NCBI RefSeq assembly: GCF_012985465.1
Contig: NZ_JAAQWN010000001.1
Coordinates: 558,001 to 622,000, forward strand
Direction of reading: 5' to 3'
DNA length: 64,000 bases
Origin: Pseudomonas sp. WS 5079
GTDB taxonomy: Bacteria; Pseudomonadota; Gammaproteobacteria; Pseudomonadales; Pseudomonadaceae
The notes under the pieces are model-generated. The model was not told the DNA's origin, ran no database searches, and saw only the letters and a program-made list of their open reading frames with translations. Position numbers and translations under genes: made by a program. Below are positions 9,119 to 19,023 of the stretch, in pieces (positions within the stretch are counted from its first letter, which is position 1; each line of letters starts with the position of its first letter).

Positions 9119-9442
9119 ATGCGTAAAAACCAGCCCATGCTCAAGCCAAAACACCTGCTCGCCCTGTGCCTGATCGGCGCCGCCACTGCCCAGGCCACCA
9201 GCTTTGTGATGACCACCGACGCCTTGGTCAGCCTCTCGATGAGTGCCACCAAAGGCACCAGCAGCAGCTTCAAGGATGACAAGGTCGTACTGGCGGCAAA
9301 GGACGATGCGGCAGCGTTTGTCGCCAGCCAGGGCAAGGTACGCGGCGTTCAGTTGGAATCGGCATTGCAGCATATTCGCCGCACCCTGCCGGATTTACGC
9401 GATACTGACGAGCAACTCGCCGGTGCGATCCTGATTCTGTGA
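9119..9442 (+). CDS. DUF2388 family secreted protein
   Basis: 107 residues (101 if translation begins at the second in-frame ATG, 9137; neither has a clear Shine-Dalgarno). A signal peptide (MLKPKHLLALCLIGAATAQA) precedes TSFVMTTDALVSLSMSATKGTSS, the signature of Pseudomonas DUF2388 proteins. The family is periplasmic or secreted and often occurs in small tandem sets; its function is unknown, and older annotations link it to holomycin resistance without support I know of. It is followed after 19 bases by the GDPD-like lipoprotein on the same strand, and the pair interrupts the dnaQ-rnhA neighbourhood. Confidence 0.75.
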   Translation: MRKNQPMLKPKHLLALCLIGAATAQATSFVMTTDALVSLSMSATKGTSSSFKDDKVVLAAKDDAAAFVASQGKVRGVQLESALQHIRRTLPDLRDTDEQLAGAILIL

Positions 9443-9461
9443 TAGATGAACGCAAACACCC

Positions 9462-10403
9462 ATGATTGATACCCGATATCCCGTTGTACTGCTGGTCACC
9501 AGCCTTCTTTTGGCAGGTTGCGCATCCCCGCCCGCCGCCACTGGCCAGCTGCCGCAGATCGTCGCCCATCGCGGGGGCACGGCGGACTTCCCGGAAAATA
9601 CCTTGCTGGCTATCGACCAGGCCTTGGCCAATAACGTGGATGTGCTATGGCTCACGGTGCAGTTGAGCCTGGACCAGGTACCGGTGTTGTATCGACCGAC
9701 AGACCTGAGCGCCAATACCGACGGCACCGGCGCCGTGGCCGGAAAAACCCTGGCCCAGTTGCAACAGCTCAATGCCGGCTGGCAATTCAAGCAGGACGGG
9801 GCCAATGGCCAGGTGACCTACCCCTACCGTACCCGTCCCGTGCCGCTGCCTTCATTGCAGCAAGCGTTGACCGTAATCCCGGCTACCACGCCGATCATCC
9901 TCGATATGAAAGCCCTGCCCGCCGACACCCAGGCCAGGGCCGTGGCCCGGGTACTGGAGCAAAACCATGCGTGGGGCCGGGTGTTGATCTACTCCACGGA
10001 CGCCAGCTACCAACACGCGTTTGCCCAGTACCCCCAGGCCCGCCTGTTCGAATCCAGGGACCGAACACGCGACCGCTTGGCCAACGTCGCCCTGGCCCAC
10101 AACTGCCAGCCCGCCCCCGAAGCGGGAAGTTGGGTGGCGTTTGAGTATCAGCGCAAGGTCGAGCTGGTGGAAACCTTCACCCTTGGGGAAGCACGCTCAC
10201 CGGTGAATGCCAAGCTATGGACAAGGCCTGCCATCGACTGTTTCCAGTCCAGGGGCAAGGTACATATCCTGGCGATTGGCATTAACACCCAAGATGATTA
10301 TCGAGCAGCGGCGTGCCGTAAAATCGATGCGGTGCTGGTGGATTCGCCCCGCGCGATGCGAGGCGTGAAGCAGCAGCTCGAATGGCCGCTGCGGTGTGAC
10401 TGA
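9462..10403 (+). CDS. GDPD-like lipoprotein with degenerate active site
   Basis: 313 residues with a lipobox (LLLAGC, C20), so probably membrane-anchored in the periplasm. The glycerophosphodiester phosphodiesterase entry motif is kept: AHRGGTADFPENT (H36, R37, E45). The next canonical block, normally (I/L)-E-x-D-V with a later F-H-D, reads VLWLTVQLSLDQVPVLYRP, so the metal-binding Glu and Asp are replaced by W63 and T65 and the catalytic His-Asp by R78-P79. The later I-E-x-K position is LDMK. The fold is recognisable but canonical phosphodiesterase chemistry looks lost. It is convergent with rnhA, with stops 3 bases apart. It may bind a ligand instead of hydrolysing it; that is inference. 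Confidence 0.8.
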   Translation: MIDTRYPVVLLVTSLLLAGCASPPAATGQLPQIVAHRGGTADFPENTLLAIDQALANNVDVLWLTVQLSLDQVPVLYRPTDLSANTDGTGAVAGKTLAQLQQLNAGWQFKQDGANGQVTYPYRTRPVPLPSLQQALTVIPATTPIILDMKALPADTQARAVARVLEQNHAWGRVLIYSTDASYQHAFAQYPQARLFESRDRTRDRLANVALAHNCQPAPEAGSWVAFEYQRKVELVETFTLGEARSPVNAKLWTRPAIDCFQSRGKVHILAIGINTQDDYRAAACRKIDAVLVDSPRAMRGVKQQLEWPLRCD

Positions 10404-10406
10404 CGG

Positions 10407-10859
10407 TCAGCTCTGTTTGTAACCGCGCACTTCATCCACGCCGCGATTGGCCAACTGGTCGGCCCGCTCGTTGCCTGGGTGACCGATATGCCCGCGTACC
10501 CACTTCCAGGTGATGTTGTGGCGGTTGCACTGCTCATCCAGCAACTGCCACAGGTCGGCGTTTTTTACCGGCTCTTTGGCTGCAGTTTTCCAGCCGCGCT
10601 TTTTCCAGTTGACCATCCACTCGTTGATGCCTTTCATCACGTATTGCGAGTCCGTCACCAGCAATACATCGCAACGGCGCTTGAGCTCTTCCAGGCCGCG
10701 AATGGCGCCCATCAGTTCCATGCGGTTATTGGTGGTGTTGGCTTCGCCGCCCCACAACTCCTTCTCCACGCCCTTGCACACCAGCAAGGCGCCCCAGCCG
10801 CCAGGACCAGGATTGCCCTTGCAGGCGCCGTCGGTAAAGAGTTCTACGCTATCGGTCAT
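10407..10859 (-). CDS. rnhA: Ribonuclease HI
   Basis: 150 residues with every catalytic position at the E. coli numbering: D10 ([17 protein letters not shown]), E48 ([14 protein letters not shown]), D70 (VTDSQYV), H124 ([14 protein letters not shown]) and D134. It cleaves RNA in RNA-DNA hybrids (R-loops, primers) in the cytoplasm. The ATG at 10859 gives the usual MxDSVELF start; an in-frame ATG at 10871 would add four residues. It lies downstream of the methyltransferase gene, with an 85-base gap. Confidence 0.97.
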   Translation of the reverse strand: MTDSVELFTDGACKGNPGPGGWGALLVCKGVEKELWGGEANTTNNRMELMGAIRGLEELKRRCDVLLVTDSQYVMKGINEWMVNWKKRGWKTAAKEPVKNADLWQLLDEQCNRHNITWKWVRGHIGHPGNERADQLANRGVDEVRGYKQS

Positions 10860-10944
10860 TACGCTATCCATCAAAGCGGGTTGCCGGTAATCGACCGGCA
10901 GCTCCCGAGGTCGAACACTGCGACCTGAATTCCAGAAAAGTGAT

Positions 10945-11703
10945 TTATGGCTCGCTGGAGCGACGGTTGACCTTGGCCAGGGGCATCGGCACCAACTTGC
11001 CCATGGGCTCGCGCCGTACCTGGCTCACCGGCCGCAGCCCGACCACGATCTTGCGGGCCACCAGCAGGTAGAAACCGCCGCCGGACAACTGCCAGGCCCC
11101 AGCCCGGCGCTCCCAGCCAGCCAAACGGCCCTGCCACTTGGGCGAGGCAAGCGGCGGACGATAGCACCCGAAGCGGCGTTTCTCCAGCGCGAAGCCCAGC
11201 AGGTTCAACCAGTCGCTGACCCGCGAGGGCGAGATGCAGCGGGCCTGGCGCAGCGCATCATGGGCGAAGACGTGCCGCAGGCCCCATGAACTCCAGGGGT
11301 TGATACCAACGATCAACAAATGGCCGCCCGGGCGCACGGCGCTCGCCGCTTCACGCAGCAAGCCATGGGGCGACAGGCAAAAATCCAGGCCATGCTGCAT
11401 CACCACTACATCGGCAGCATGCTCGCTCAAGGGCCAGGCCTGTTCCTCGCAGACAATCTCCACCCCCGGCAACGGCGCGCCCAGGCGTACATTGCGCTGC
11501 ACCTGGGGCGCAGGCGGCGGATTCTGGGCCGAAGGGCCGTAGTGCACCAGGTAGCCGCCAAAGAAGCGCTCCAGCTCTTCTTCGAGCATAAGCCGCTCTT
11601 GTTCCAGCAGAAATTGCCCGATCGGCCCGGACAGCCATTCACGGGCTGCGCTGATCAAGGCCAGCCACTCGGGATCGGCCTGGGCGAACGCTTTATCAGT
11701 CAT
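10945..11703 (-). CDS. Class I SAM-dependent methyltransferase
   Basis: 252 residues. The Rossmann SAM-binding signature is modified but visible: [48 protein letters not shown] (about residues 104-151), the post-I to post-III region of a Methyltransf_11 fold. I chose the ATG at 11703 because GGAGA sits upstream. It corresponds in position to the P. aeruginosa gene between rnhA and gloB. It diverges from gloB with a 65-base gap. The substrate is unknown. Confidence 0.85.
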   Translation of the reverse strand: MTDKAFAQADPEWLALISAAREWLSGPIGQFLLEQERLMLEEELERFFGGYLVHYGPSAQNPPPAPQVQRNVRLGAPLPGVEIVCEEQAWPLSEHAADVVVMQHGLDFCLSPHGLLREAASAVRPGGHLLIVGINPWSSWGLRHVFAHDALRQARCISPSRVSDWLNLLGFALEKRRFGCYRPPLASPKWQGRLAGWERRAGAWQLSGGGFYLLVARKIVVGLRPVSQVRREPMGKLVPMPLAKVNRRSSEP

Positions 11704-11768
11704 TGCATTCTCCAACTCGCCAAGACGTTCTAAGATGCACCAATGTGTTCAGCTTGGCGAATAGAAGA

Positions 11769-12536
11769 ATGATACAGATCAGTGCCCTGCCCGCCTTCAC
11801 CGATAACTACATCTGGTTGTTACAAGACCATCGCAGCCATCGCTGCGCGGTGGTCGATCCCGGTGACGCCGCGCCTGTGCTGGCGTGGCTTGAACAGCAT
11901 CCAGACTGGACCCTCAGTGACATCCTGGTGACCCACCATCACCACGACCATGTCGGCGGTGTGGAGCAGCTCAAGCAAGTCTCGGGCGCCAAGGTGTATG
12001 GCCCGGCCAACGAAAAGATCCCGGCCCGTGACGTCGCGCTCAACGATAACGACCGTATCCAGGTGCTGGGCTGGGACCTCGATGTGTTCGCCGTGCCCGG
12101 ACACACCTTGGGACATATAGCCTTTTATCATCACGGCTTGCTGTTCTGCGGCGACACCCTTTTCGCCGCCGGCTGCGGGCGTTTGTTCGAGGGCACGCCA
12201 GAACAGATGTACAACTCCCTGGAACGCCTGGCCGCCCTGCCAGTTGATACGCTGGTGTACTGCACCCACGAATACACACAAAGTAACCTGCGCTTTGCCC
12301 AGGCCGTGGAACCGGATAACGCAGATATCGCCGAACGTGTAGCAAAAGTCGGCGAACTGCGGGCAGCCGGCAAGATGACCTTACCGTCGACCCTGGCCCT
12401 GGAAAAATTGACTAACCCTTTCTTACGTACCGCGGAAACATCCGTTAAACAAAAAGCGGACGAGCGGAATGGCCGCGACAACCGCCCTGGGAGCGAGGTG
12501 TTTGCTAGCTTGCGGGCTTGGAAAGATACGTTCTAA
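11769..12536 (+). CDS. gloB: Hydroxyacylglutathione hydrolase (glyoxalase II)
   Basis: 255-residue metallo-beta-lactamase fold enzyme that hydrolyses S-lactoylglutathione to lactate and glutathione in methylglyoxal detoxification. The binuclear metal motif H-x-H-x-D-H is at H56-H61 ([10 protein letters not shown]). Further ligands are in VPGHTLGHI and [17 protein letters not shown], and the glutathione-binding [13 protein letters not shown] plus the C-terminal NPFLRT are present. The start [18 protein letters not shown] is the family norm. An upstream in-frame extension overlaps the divergent gene and was rejected. Confidence 0.96.
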   Translation: MIQISALPAFTDNYIWLLQDHRSHRCAVVDPGDAAPVLAWLEQHPDWTLSDILVTHHHHDHVGGVEQLKQVSGAKVYGPANEKIPARDVALNDNDRIQVLGWDLDVFAVPGHTLGHIAFYHHGLLFCGDTLFAAGCGRLFEGTPEQMYNSLERLAALPVDTLVYCTHEYTQSNLRFAQAVEPDNADIAERVAKVGELRAAGKMTLPSTLALEKLTNPFLRTAETSVKQKADERNGRDNRPGSEVFASLRAWKDTF

Positions 12537-12634
12537 GCAGACAGCTTCTGATACGAAATTTCTGAATGGTTGACCGGAACCAAAGCGCTTTCTAGAATCG
12601 CCCGACATTTTTGCCCGGAACTAACTTCCAGCCA

Positions 12635-14047
12635 ATGTCGTCATCTATTCGTAAATCCAACCATTCAGACGCATTGACCCGCCTGGCTCAAGCCATTGCG
12701 GTGGCCGTTTCCGCAACTCTGGCGGGCTGCCAAACCACTCATTTCGCTGCACAATCCACCGTGCAACCCAAACCCGTTTTTACTGCCAAGATCAAGCAAA
12801 AACCCCTGTGGCTCTCAGAGAAGCCAAGCCCGCAGGTGCCCCAGGATGTCTGGGAGCGCATGCGCCAGGGGTTTCAATTGCAGGACGGTGTCGGCGTCAA
12901 CCCGCGTATCGAGCAACAGCGCCTGTGGTTCGCCAGCAACCCATCGTTCCTGGAGAACGCCGGCGAACGCGGCAGCCTCTATATTCACTACATCGTCGAA
13001 CGCCTTGAAGAACGCAACATGCCCCTGGAGCTGGCGCTGCTGCCAGTGATTGAAAGTGCCTACAACCCAATGGCCTATTCGCGCAGCGATGCGGTCGGCC
13101 TGTGGCAGTTCATCCCCTCCACCGGGCGCTACTTCAACCTGCGCCAGACCCGCGCCTATGATGGCCGCCGCGATATCACCGCCTCCACCACCGCGGCCCT
13201 GGACTATCTGACGCGTCTGCATGACATGTTCAACGGCGACTGGCTGCTGGCCCTGGCGGCCTATAACGCCGGTGAAGGCACGGTCAGCCGGGCCATCGAG
13301 CGCAACGAGAAACTCGGCCTGCCCACCGACTACTGGAACCTGCCGCTGCCCCAGGAAACCAAGGACTACGTGCCCAAGTTCCTGGCGCTGTCCCAAGTGG
13401 TGCTGGCCCCTGAGGCCTACGGCGTCAACCTGAACCCGATTGCCAACACGCCGTACTTCGAGATGGTTGAAGTCAAGCAAAGCATGGACCTGTCCCGGGT
13501 CGCCGCGCTGGCCGAGATCGACGAAGACGAACTGTTCCAGCTCAACCCGGCCTTCAAGCAACGCACCACCCTGGATGGCCCCCAGCATTTGCTGGTGCCC
13601 ACCTCCAAGGCGCAATTGCTGGCCAGTAGCCTGTCCTCGATGAACCCCGAGGAATTGTTGAGCCTGCGCCCGAAAAAGCCAGTGTTTGACGAAGTCGAGC
13701 ACAAGGCCGTGGCCGGCCGTTCGCGCAGCTACAAGGTCAAGAGCGGCGACAACCTGACGCTGATTGCCAAGGCCAACAAGGTCGACGTGCATGACCTGCA
13801 GCGTTGGAACAAGCTCAATGGCCAGGCCTTGAAAGTCGGCCAGACCCTGGTGATGCAGGACACCCGCAAGCTGGTGGCCAAGGCTGGCGGCAAGAAGCCG
13901 GTGCAGTACAAGGTCAAGAAAGGTGACTCGCTGTACATGGTTGCCAAGCGCTTCAACGTCGAGATGCAACATCTCAAGCGCTGGAACCCTCGCACTGGCC
14001 AGGCGTTGAAGCCGGGGCAGATGCTGGTGGTTTCCGGACCAAGATAA
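12635..14047 (+). CDS. mltD: Membrane-bound lytic murein transglycosylase D
   Basis: 470 residues. A lipobox (TLAGC, C32) makes it an outer-membrane lipoprotein. An SLT domain follows with the catalytic glutamate in LPVIESAYNP (about residue 140) and the motifs AVGLWQFIPSTGRYF and LALAAYNAGEGTV. Two LysM peptidoglycan-binding repeats end the protein (about residues 364-408 and 423-466), each with YKVK-x-GD. It cleaves the glycan strand to 1,6-anhydromuropeptides for cell-wall remodelling. The start MSSSIRKSNHSD was chosen over one eight codons upstream. A large inverted repeat follows the stop. Confidence 0.95.
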   Translation: MSSSIRKSNHSDALTRLAQAIAVAVSATLAGCQTTHFAAQSTVQPKPVFTAKIKQKPLWLSEKPSPQVPQDVWERMRQGFQLQDGVGVNPRIEQQRLWFASNPSFLENAGERGSLYIHYIVERLEERNMPLELALLPVIESAYNPMAYSRSDAVGLWQFIPSTGRYFNLRQTRAYDGRRDITASTTAALDYLTRLHDMFNGDWLLALAAYNAGEGTVSRAIERNEKLGLPTDYWNLPLPQETKDYVPKFLALSQVVLAPEAYGVNLNPIANTPYFEMVEVKQSMDLSRVAALAEIDEDELFQLNPAFKQRTTLDGPQHLLVPTSKAQLLASSLSSMNPEELLSLRPKKPVFDEVEHKAVAGRSRSYKVKSGDNLTLIAKANKVDVHDLQRWNKLNGQALKVGQTLVMQDTRKLVAKAGGKKPVQYKVKKGDSLYMVAKRFNVEMQHLKRWNPRTGQALKPGQMLVVSGPR

Positions 14048-14070
14048 ACCAAGCGCAAGCAGGCTTGTTC

Positions 14071-14151
14071 GGGAGCTGGCTGGCCTGCGCTTGCATCGAC
14101 GCGGTGTAACTGATTCACCGCGGTGCGTGCATCGCAGGCCAGCCAGCTCCC
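14071..14151. repeat. Paired inverted REP, likely mltD terminator region
   Basis: Two perfect 19-base arms (14071-14089 GGGAGCTGGCTGGCCTGCG; 14133-14151 its complement) flank about 43 bases. This is a two-unit REP arrangement between mltD and nppA1; the hairpin could also end mltD transcription. Confidence 0.85.
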
Positions 14152-14282
14152 ACATTTGATCTATGCACCGCTCAAGATCCCGCCGCGCCTGAAAATGGCC
14201 TTTTCAACAGTCTTTTTCCAAGTGGAACAAGCTGTTACTGTACCGATCATAAAGCCCAAGCCGCCCGGATCGGATCTCTGAC

Positions 14283-16112
14283 TTGAAGCGTCCCCTCCTT
14301 CTACTAATAAGTCTGGCCTTGAGCTTTTGCGCGAATGCGACCATTACCGAAAACCACGGTTATGCGCAGTTCGGTACGCTCAAGTACCCGGCCAAATTCA
14401 CCCACTTCGATTGGGTAAACCCCGCAGCGCCCAAGGGCGGCACCTTGCGGGTCATGGCCTTTGGCACGTTTGACACCCTCAATCCCTATACTTTCAAGGG
14501 CTCAAGCCCGGTCTCCACCGCCAATTTCCTGCAATACGGGGTCAATGAGCTCAACGAGCCGCTGATGGTTGGCACCGGCCAGTACGCGCCGTCCGGCGAC
14601 GAGCCCACGTCCAGCTACGGCCTGATTGCCCGATCGGTGGAATACAGCGAAGACCGCAGTTGGGTGGTGTTCAACCTGCGCCCGCAAGCGCGTTTCCATG
14701 ACGGCAAGCCCATTACCGCCGACGACGTGGCGTTTTCCTACCGCACGTTGCTGACCGAAGGCCATCCGCAATACCGCACCAACCTGCAGGAAGTGGCCCG
14801 GGTGGATGTACTCAACCCCCACCGCATTCGCTTCGTGTTCAAGCGCGCCGGCAACCCGTTGCTGATCCTGCGCCTGGGCGAGTTGCCGGTGCTGCCCCAG
14901 CATTACTGGAAAAACCGCGACTTCAAGGCCACCACCTTCGAGCCGCCGCTAGGCAGCGGGCCCTACCGGATCAGCCAGGTCCAACCGGGCCGGCAATTGG
15001 TGTTCGAGCGGGTCAAGGACTATTGGGGCAAGGACCTGCCGGTCAATCGCGGGTTCTACAACTACGACAAGGTCGAGGTGGAGTTCTACCGTGACAGCGA
15101 CGTGGCCTTCGAGGCATTCAAAGCCGGCGAGTTCGACATTTACATCGAACACCAGGCCAAGAACTGGGCCAATGGCTACAACTTCCCGGCAGTCAATCGC
15201 GGCGAAGTGATCAAGGCGCAAATTGCCCACCAGATCCCGACCCAGAGCCAGGGCCTGTTCATGAACAGCCGGCGCGCCACTTTCAGCCAGGCCAAGGTGC
15301 GCGAAGCGCTGGGGCTGATGTTCGATTTCGAGTGGACCAACCGCACCCTATTCAGCGGCGCCTATAAACGCACCCTGAGCTACTACCCCAACAGCGAATT
15401 CTCCGCCAGCGGCCTGCCGGTGGGCCATGAATGGCTGATGCTTTCGCCCTACCGCGAGCAACTGCCGGCCAATCTGTTTACCCAGGCCTTCAGCCTGCCG
15501 CAGACGGAGGGGCGCGGCATCCCCCGGGAAACCTTGCGCCGTGCCCTCGGCCTACTGGCCGAAGGTGGCTGGAAACTTTCCGGGCAACGCCTGCTCAACA
15601 GCGATGGGCAGCCGCTGCGGTTTGAAATCCTGCTGGTCAACCCGAACCTGGAGCGCATCCTGCAACCGTATGTGGAAAACCTGCGCAGTATTGGCGTCGA
15701 TGCGCGCTTGCGCACCGTGGACCGTGCGCAGTACAAGCAGCGCCTCGACCAGTTCGACTTCGACATGATCCTGATGACCCTCAACCAGACCCTCAGCCCC
15801 GGCCTTGAGCAGTGGCAGTACTTCCACTCCAGCCAGGCCGGGATCAAGGGCAGCAAGAACTACGCGGGCATCGCCAACCCAGTGGTCGATCACCTGCTCG
15901 AGCAGTTGCTCGCCGCCCAAACCCGCGACCAGCAAGTCGCCGCCGGCCGGGCCCTGGATCGGGTCCTATTGTGGCAGCACTACAGTATTCCCAATTGGTA
16001 TCTCAACTATCATCGCCTGGCGTACCGTAACCGGTTCGCCTTCGTGACCACGCCGCCCTACAGCCTGGGCCTGAGCGCGTGGTGGCTGAAAGCATCGGAG
16101 AAACCCCAATGA
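14283..16112 (+). CDS. nppA1: Peptide/nucleoside-peptide ABC transporter substrate-binding protein A1
   Basis: 609-residue SBP_bac_5 family periplasmic protein. A signal peptide ends near FCANA, then HGYAQFGTLKYPAKFTHFDWVNPAAPKGG, the YejA-subfamily signature. The only start that keeps the signal peptide is TTG at 14283; the first in-frame ATG lies about 57 codons in. It heads a five-gene operon matching P. aeruginosa nppA1A2BCD (PA1811-PA1807), described for uptake of peptidyl-nucleoside antibiotics and related to the E. coli microcin C importer Yej. Its stop overlaps the next start (ATGA). Two paralogous binding proteins share one permease. Confidence 0.88.
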   Translation: MKRPLLLLISLALSFCANATITENHGYAQFGTLKYPAKFTHFDWVNPAAPKGGTLRVMAFGTFDTLNPYTFKGSSPVSTANFLQYGVNELNEPLMVGTGQYAPSGDEPTSSYGLIARSVEYSEDRSWVVFNLRPQARFHDGKPITADDVAFSYRTLLTEGHPQYRTNLQEVARVDVLNPHRIRFVFKRAGNPLLILRLGELPVLPQHYWKNRDFKATTFEPPLGSGPYRISQVQPGRQLVFERVKDYWGKDLPVNRGFYNYDKVEVEFYRDSDVAFEAFKAGEFDIYIEHQAKNWANGYNFPAVNRGEVIKAQIAHQIPTQSQGLFMNSRRATFSQAKVREALGLMFDFEWTNRTLFSGAYKRTLSYYPNSEFSASGLPVGHEWLMLSPYREQLPANLFTQAFSLPQTEGRGIPRETLRRALGLLAEGGWKLSGQRLLNSDGQPLRFEILLVNPNLERILQPYVENLRSIGVDARLRTVDRAQYKQRLDQFDFDMILMTLNQTLSPGLEQWQYFHSSQAGIKGSKNYAGIANPVVDHLLEQLLAAQTRDQQVAAGRALDRVLLWQHYSIPNWYLNYHRLAYRNRFAFVTTPPYSLGLSAWWLKASEKPQ

Positions 16113-17947
16113 TGGCTTTGCGTACTGCGATTATCAGTGGCCTGCTGCTGTGCACCCAGGCTGTTGCTGCCCCTCAACATGCCTTGACCCTGTATGACGA
16201 GCCGCCCAAGTACCCGGCCAACTTCAAGCACGTCGACTACGTCAACCCGGACGCGCCCAAGGGCGGCACCTTCCGTGAGTCGGCCATGGGCAGCTTCGAC
16301 AGCCTCAACCCGTTTATCAGCAAGGGCGTGCCGGCCGATAACATCACCCTGGTCTACGACACCCTGGCGCAGCAGGGCCTGGACGAGCCCATCACCGAAT
16401 ATGGCCTGATCGCCGGCAAGATCGAAAAAGCTCCGGATAACAGCTGGGTGCGTTTTTACCTGCGGCCCGAAGCGCGCTTCCACGATGGCCATCCAGTACG
16501 TGCCGAAGATGTGGTGTTCACCTTTGAAACCCTGATCAAGCAAGGCACGCCGATCTACCGCACCTACTACGCCGACGTCGCCGAAGTGGTGGCCGAAGAC
16601 CCGCTGCGGGTGTTGTTCAAGTTCAAGCACACCAGCAACCGTGAGCTGCCGTTGATCCTTGGCCAGTTGCCGGTGCTGCCCAAGCACTGGTGGGCCGGCC
16701 GTGATTTTGCCAAGAGCAGCCTGGAGGTCCCGCTGGGCAGCGGGCCGTACAAAGTGGCCGAGGTCAAGCCGGGGCGCTCGATCCGCTACGAGCGGGTCAA
16801 GGACTACTGGGGCAAGGACCTGCCGATCAACAAGGGCCTGTACAACTTCGATTACCGCATCAGCGATTACTACCGCGATAACACCGTGGCCCTGGAGGCG
16901 CTCAAGGCTGGGCAGTTCGATTACTGGCAGGAAATGACGGCCAAAAACTGGGCCAATGCCTACAACGTCCCGGCCGTGGCCGAGGGCCGGCTGATCAAGG
17001 AAGAACTGCCCAACGGCAATCCCACCGGGATGCAGGGTTTTGTGTTCAATATCCGCAAGCCAATGTTCCAGGACGTGCGGGTGCGCAAGGCCATCAGCCT
17101 GTTGATGGACTTTGAATGGACCAACAAGCAACTGTTCAACGGCGCCTACACCCGCACCCGCAGCTATTTTGAAAACTCGGACATGGCCGCCACCGGCCTG
17201 CCGGGCCCGGCCGAGCTGGCGATTCTCGAACCGCTGCGCGGCAGAGTCCCGCCGCAAGCCTTCACCCAGGCCTTCGCTCCACCGAAAACCGATGCCAGCG
17301 GCATGATCCGCACCCAGCAGCGCGAAGCCTACCAACTGTTGCAGGAAGCCGGCTGGCGCATCGTTGACGACAAGATGGTCGACACCACCGGCAAGCCGGT
17401 GAGCATCGAGTTCATGCTGTTCCAGACCGACTTCGAGCGCGTCCTGCTGCCCTTCAAGCGTAACCTGGCAGACCTGGGCATCGAGCTGGTGATCCGCCGG
17501 GTCGATGTCTCGCAGTACGTCAACCGCGTGCGCTCGCGGGATTTCGACATGATGGTCGGCAGCTTCCCACAGTCCTCGTCACCGGGTAACGAGCAGCGTG
17601 AATTCTGGCAATCGGGCAGTGCCGACAACCCCGGTAGCCGCAACTACATCGGCCTCAAGGACCCGGCCATCGACGAATTGGTGGAACAGTTGATCAACGC
17701 CGACTCACGCAACAGCCTGGTGGCCCACGCCAAGGCTCTGGATCGGGTACTGCAGTTTGGCTACTACGTGATCCCCAACTGGCATATCAAAACCTACCGT
17801 GTGGCCTATTGGAATCACCTCGGCCACCCCAAGGTCCCGCCGCGCTACGACGTAGGCATCAACACCTGGTGGATCAAACCCGACACACCGCCGGCCACAA
17901 CGCCACCCACCGACACCAGCGCCGACCCGGCGAGCGGAGGCGACTGA
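16109..17947 (+). CDS. nppA2: Peptide/nucleoside-peptide ABC transporter substrate-binding protein A2
   Basis: 612-residue paralogue of the preceding protein, sharing [31 protein letters not shown] and [14 protein letters not shown] signal peptide ends QAVAA. Translation starts at the ATG at 16109, overlapping the nppA1 stop, with GGAG 8 bases before it. The C-terminal tail is a Pro/Thr-rich extension ([16 protein letters not shown]). As the second receptor of the same importer it probably widens the ligand range; which peptides each binds is not visible. Confidence 0.88.
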   Translation: MMALRTAIISGLLLCTQAVAAPQHALTLYDEPPKYPANFKHVDYVNPDAPKGGTFRESAMGSFDSLNPFISKGVPADNITLVYDTLAQQGLDEPITEYGLIAGKIEKAPDNSWVRFYLRPEARFHDGHPVRAEDVVFTFETLIKQGTPIYRTYYADVAEVVAEDPLRVLFKFKHTSNRELPLILGQLPVLPKHWWAGRDFAKSSLEVPLGSGPYKVAEVKPGRSIRYERVKDYWGKDLPINKGLYNFDYRISDYYRDNTVALEALKAGQFDYWQEMTAKNWANAYNVPAVAEGRLIKEELPNGNPTGMQGFVFNIRKPMFQDVRVRKAISLLMDFEWTNKQLFNGAYTRTRSYFENSDMAATGLPGPAELAILEPLRGRVPPQAFTQAFAPPKTDASGMIRTQQREAYQLLQEAGWRIVDDKMVDTTGKPVSIEFMLFQTDFERVLLPFKRNLADLGIELVIRRVDVSQYVNRVRSRDFDMMVGSFPQSSSPGNEQREFWQSGSADNPGSRNYIGLKDPAIDELVEQLINADSRNSLVAHAKALDRVLQFGYYVIPNWHIKTYRVAYWNHLGHPKVPPRYDVGINTWWIKPDTPPATTPPTDTSADPASGGD

Positions 17948-17948
17948 C

Positions 17949-19022
17949 ATGCTGGCTTATATTTTTCGCAGGTTGCTGCTGATCATCCCGACGCTGTTCG
18001 GCATTTTGCTGATCAACTTTGTCATCATCCAGGCCGCGCCCGGCGGCCCGGTGGAGCAAATGATCGCCAAGCTCGAAGGCTTTGAAGGCGCCACCAGCCG
18101 CATCGCCGGTGGCGGTGCCGAAGTGTCGGTGGCCGGCTCCAGCTACCGGGGGGCCCAGGGCCTGGACCCGACGCTGATCAAGGAAATCGAAAAGATGTAC
18201 GGCTTCGACAAGTCGGCGCCGGAACGCTTGTGGATCATGGTCAAGAACTACGCCCAGCTGGATTTTGGCGACAGCTTCTTTCGCGATGCCAAGGTCATCG
18301 ACCTGATCAAGGAGAAGATGCCGGTGTCCATCTCCCTCGGGCTGTGGAGCACCCTGATCATGTACCTGGTGTCGATCCCCCTGGGGATCGCCAAGGCCAC
18401 CCGTCATGGCAGCCATTTTGACGTATGGACCAGTTCGGCAATCATCGTCGGCTATGCGATCCCGGCGTTCCTGTTTGCCATCCTGTTGATCGTGGTGTTT
18501 GCCGGTGGCAGCTATTTCGACTGGTTTCCGCTACGCGGGCTGACGTCCAACAACTTCGAGGAGCTGAGCTGGGGCGCCAAGATCCTCGACTACTTCTGGC
18601 ACCTGGCGCTACCGGTCACGGCTCTGGTGATCGGTAACTTCGCCACCATGACCCTGCTGACCAAGAACAGCTTTCTCGACGAAATCAACAAGCAGTACGT
18701 AATCACCGCCAAGGCCAAGGGCCTGACCAATCACCGCGTGCTCTACGGCCACGTGTTCCGCAACGCCATGCTGCTGGTGATCGCCGGGTTCCCTTCGGCC
18801 TTTATCGGCATCTTCTTTACCGGCTCGCTGCTGGTGGAGGTGATTTTCTCCCTCGACGGCCTGGGCCTGATGAGTTTTGAAGCGGCGATCAATCGCGATT
18901 ACCCGGTGGTGTTCGGCACCCTGTTTATCTTCACCCTGCTAGGCCTGGTGGTGAAACTGATTGGCGATTTGACCTACACCCTGGTCGACCCACGCATCGA
19001 CTTCGAAAGCCGGGAGCATTGA
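17949..19022 (+). CDS. nppB: ABC transporter permease (YejB-like)
   Basis: 357-residue inner-membrane permease of the BPD_transp_1 family. The first helix is [21 protein letters not shown] periplasmic insert follows with [14 protein letters not shown] sequence at about 50-80, typical of the YejB branch. The cytoplasmic EAA loop is [26 protein letters not shown] (about residues 245-270). It forms the translocation pore with the next gene product. It begins one base after the nppA2 stop. Confidence 0.92.
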   Translation: MLAYIFRRLLLIIPTLFGILLINFVIIQAAPGGPVEQMIAKLEGFEGATSRIAGGGAEVSVAGSSYRGAQGLDPTLIKEIEKMYGFDKSAPERLWIMVKNYAQLDFGDSFFRDAKVIDLIKEKMPVSISLGLWSTLIMYLVSIPLGIAKATRHGSHFDVWTSSAIIVGYAIPAFLFAILLIVVFAGGSYFDWFPLRGLTSNNFEELSWGAKILDYFWHLALPVTALVIGNFATMTLLTKNSFLDEINKQYVITAKAKGLTNHRVLYGHVFRNAMLLVIAGFPSAFIGIFFTGSLLVEVIFSLDGLGLMSFEAAINRDYPVVFGTLFIFTLLGLVVKLIGDLTYTLVDPRIDFESREH

Positions 19023-19023
19023 G

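Noticed and set aside
12815..14155. 446-codon minus-strand frame opposite mltD
   Set aside because: Antisense shadow; mltD has all catalytic and LysM motifs.
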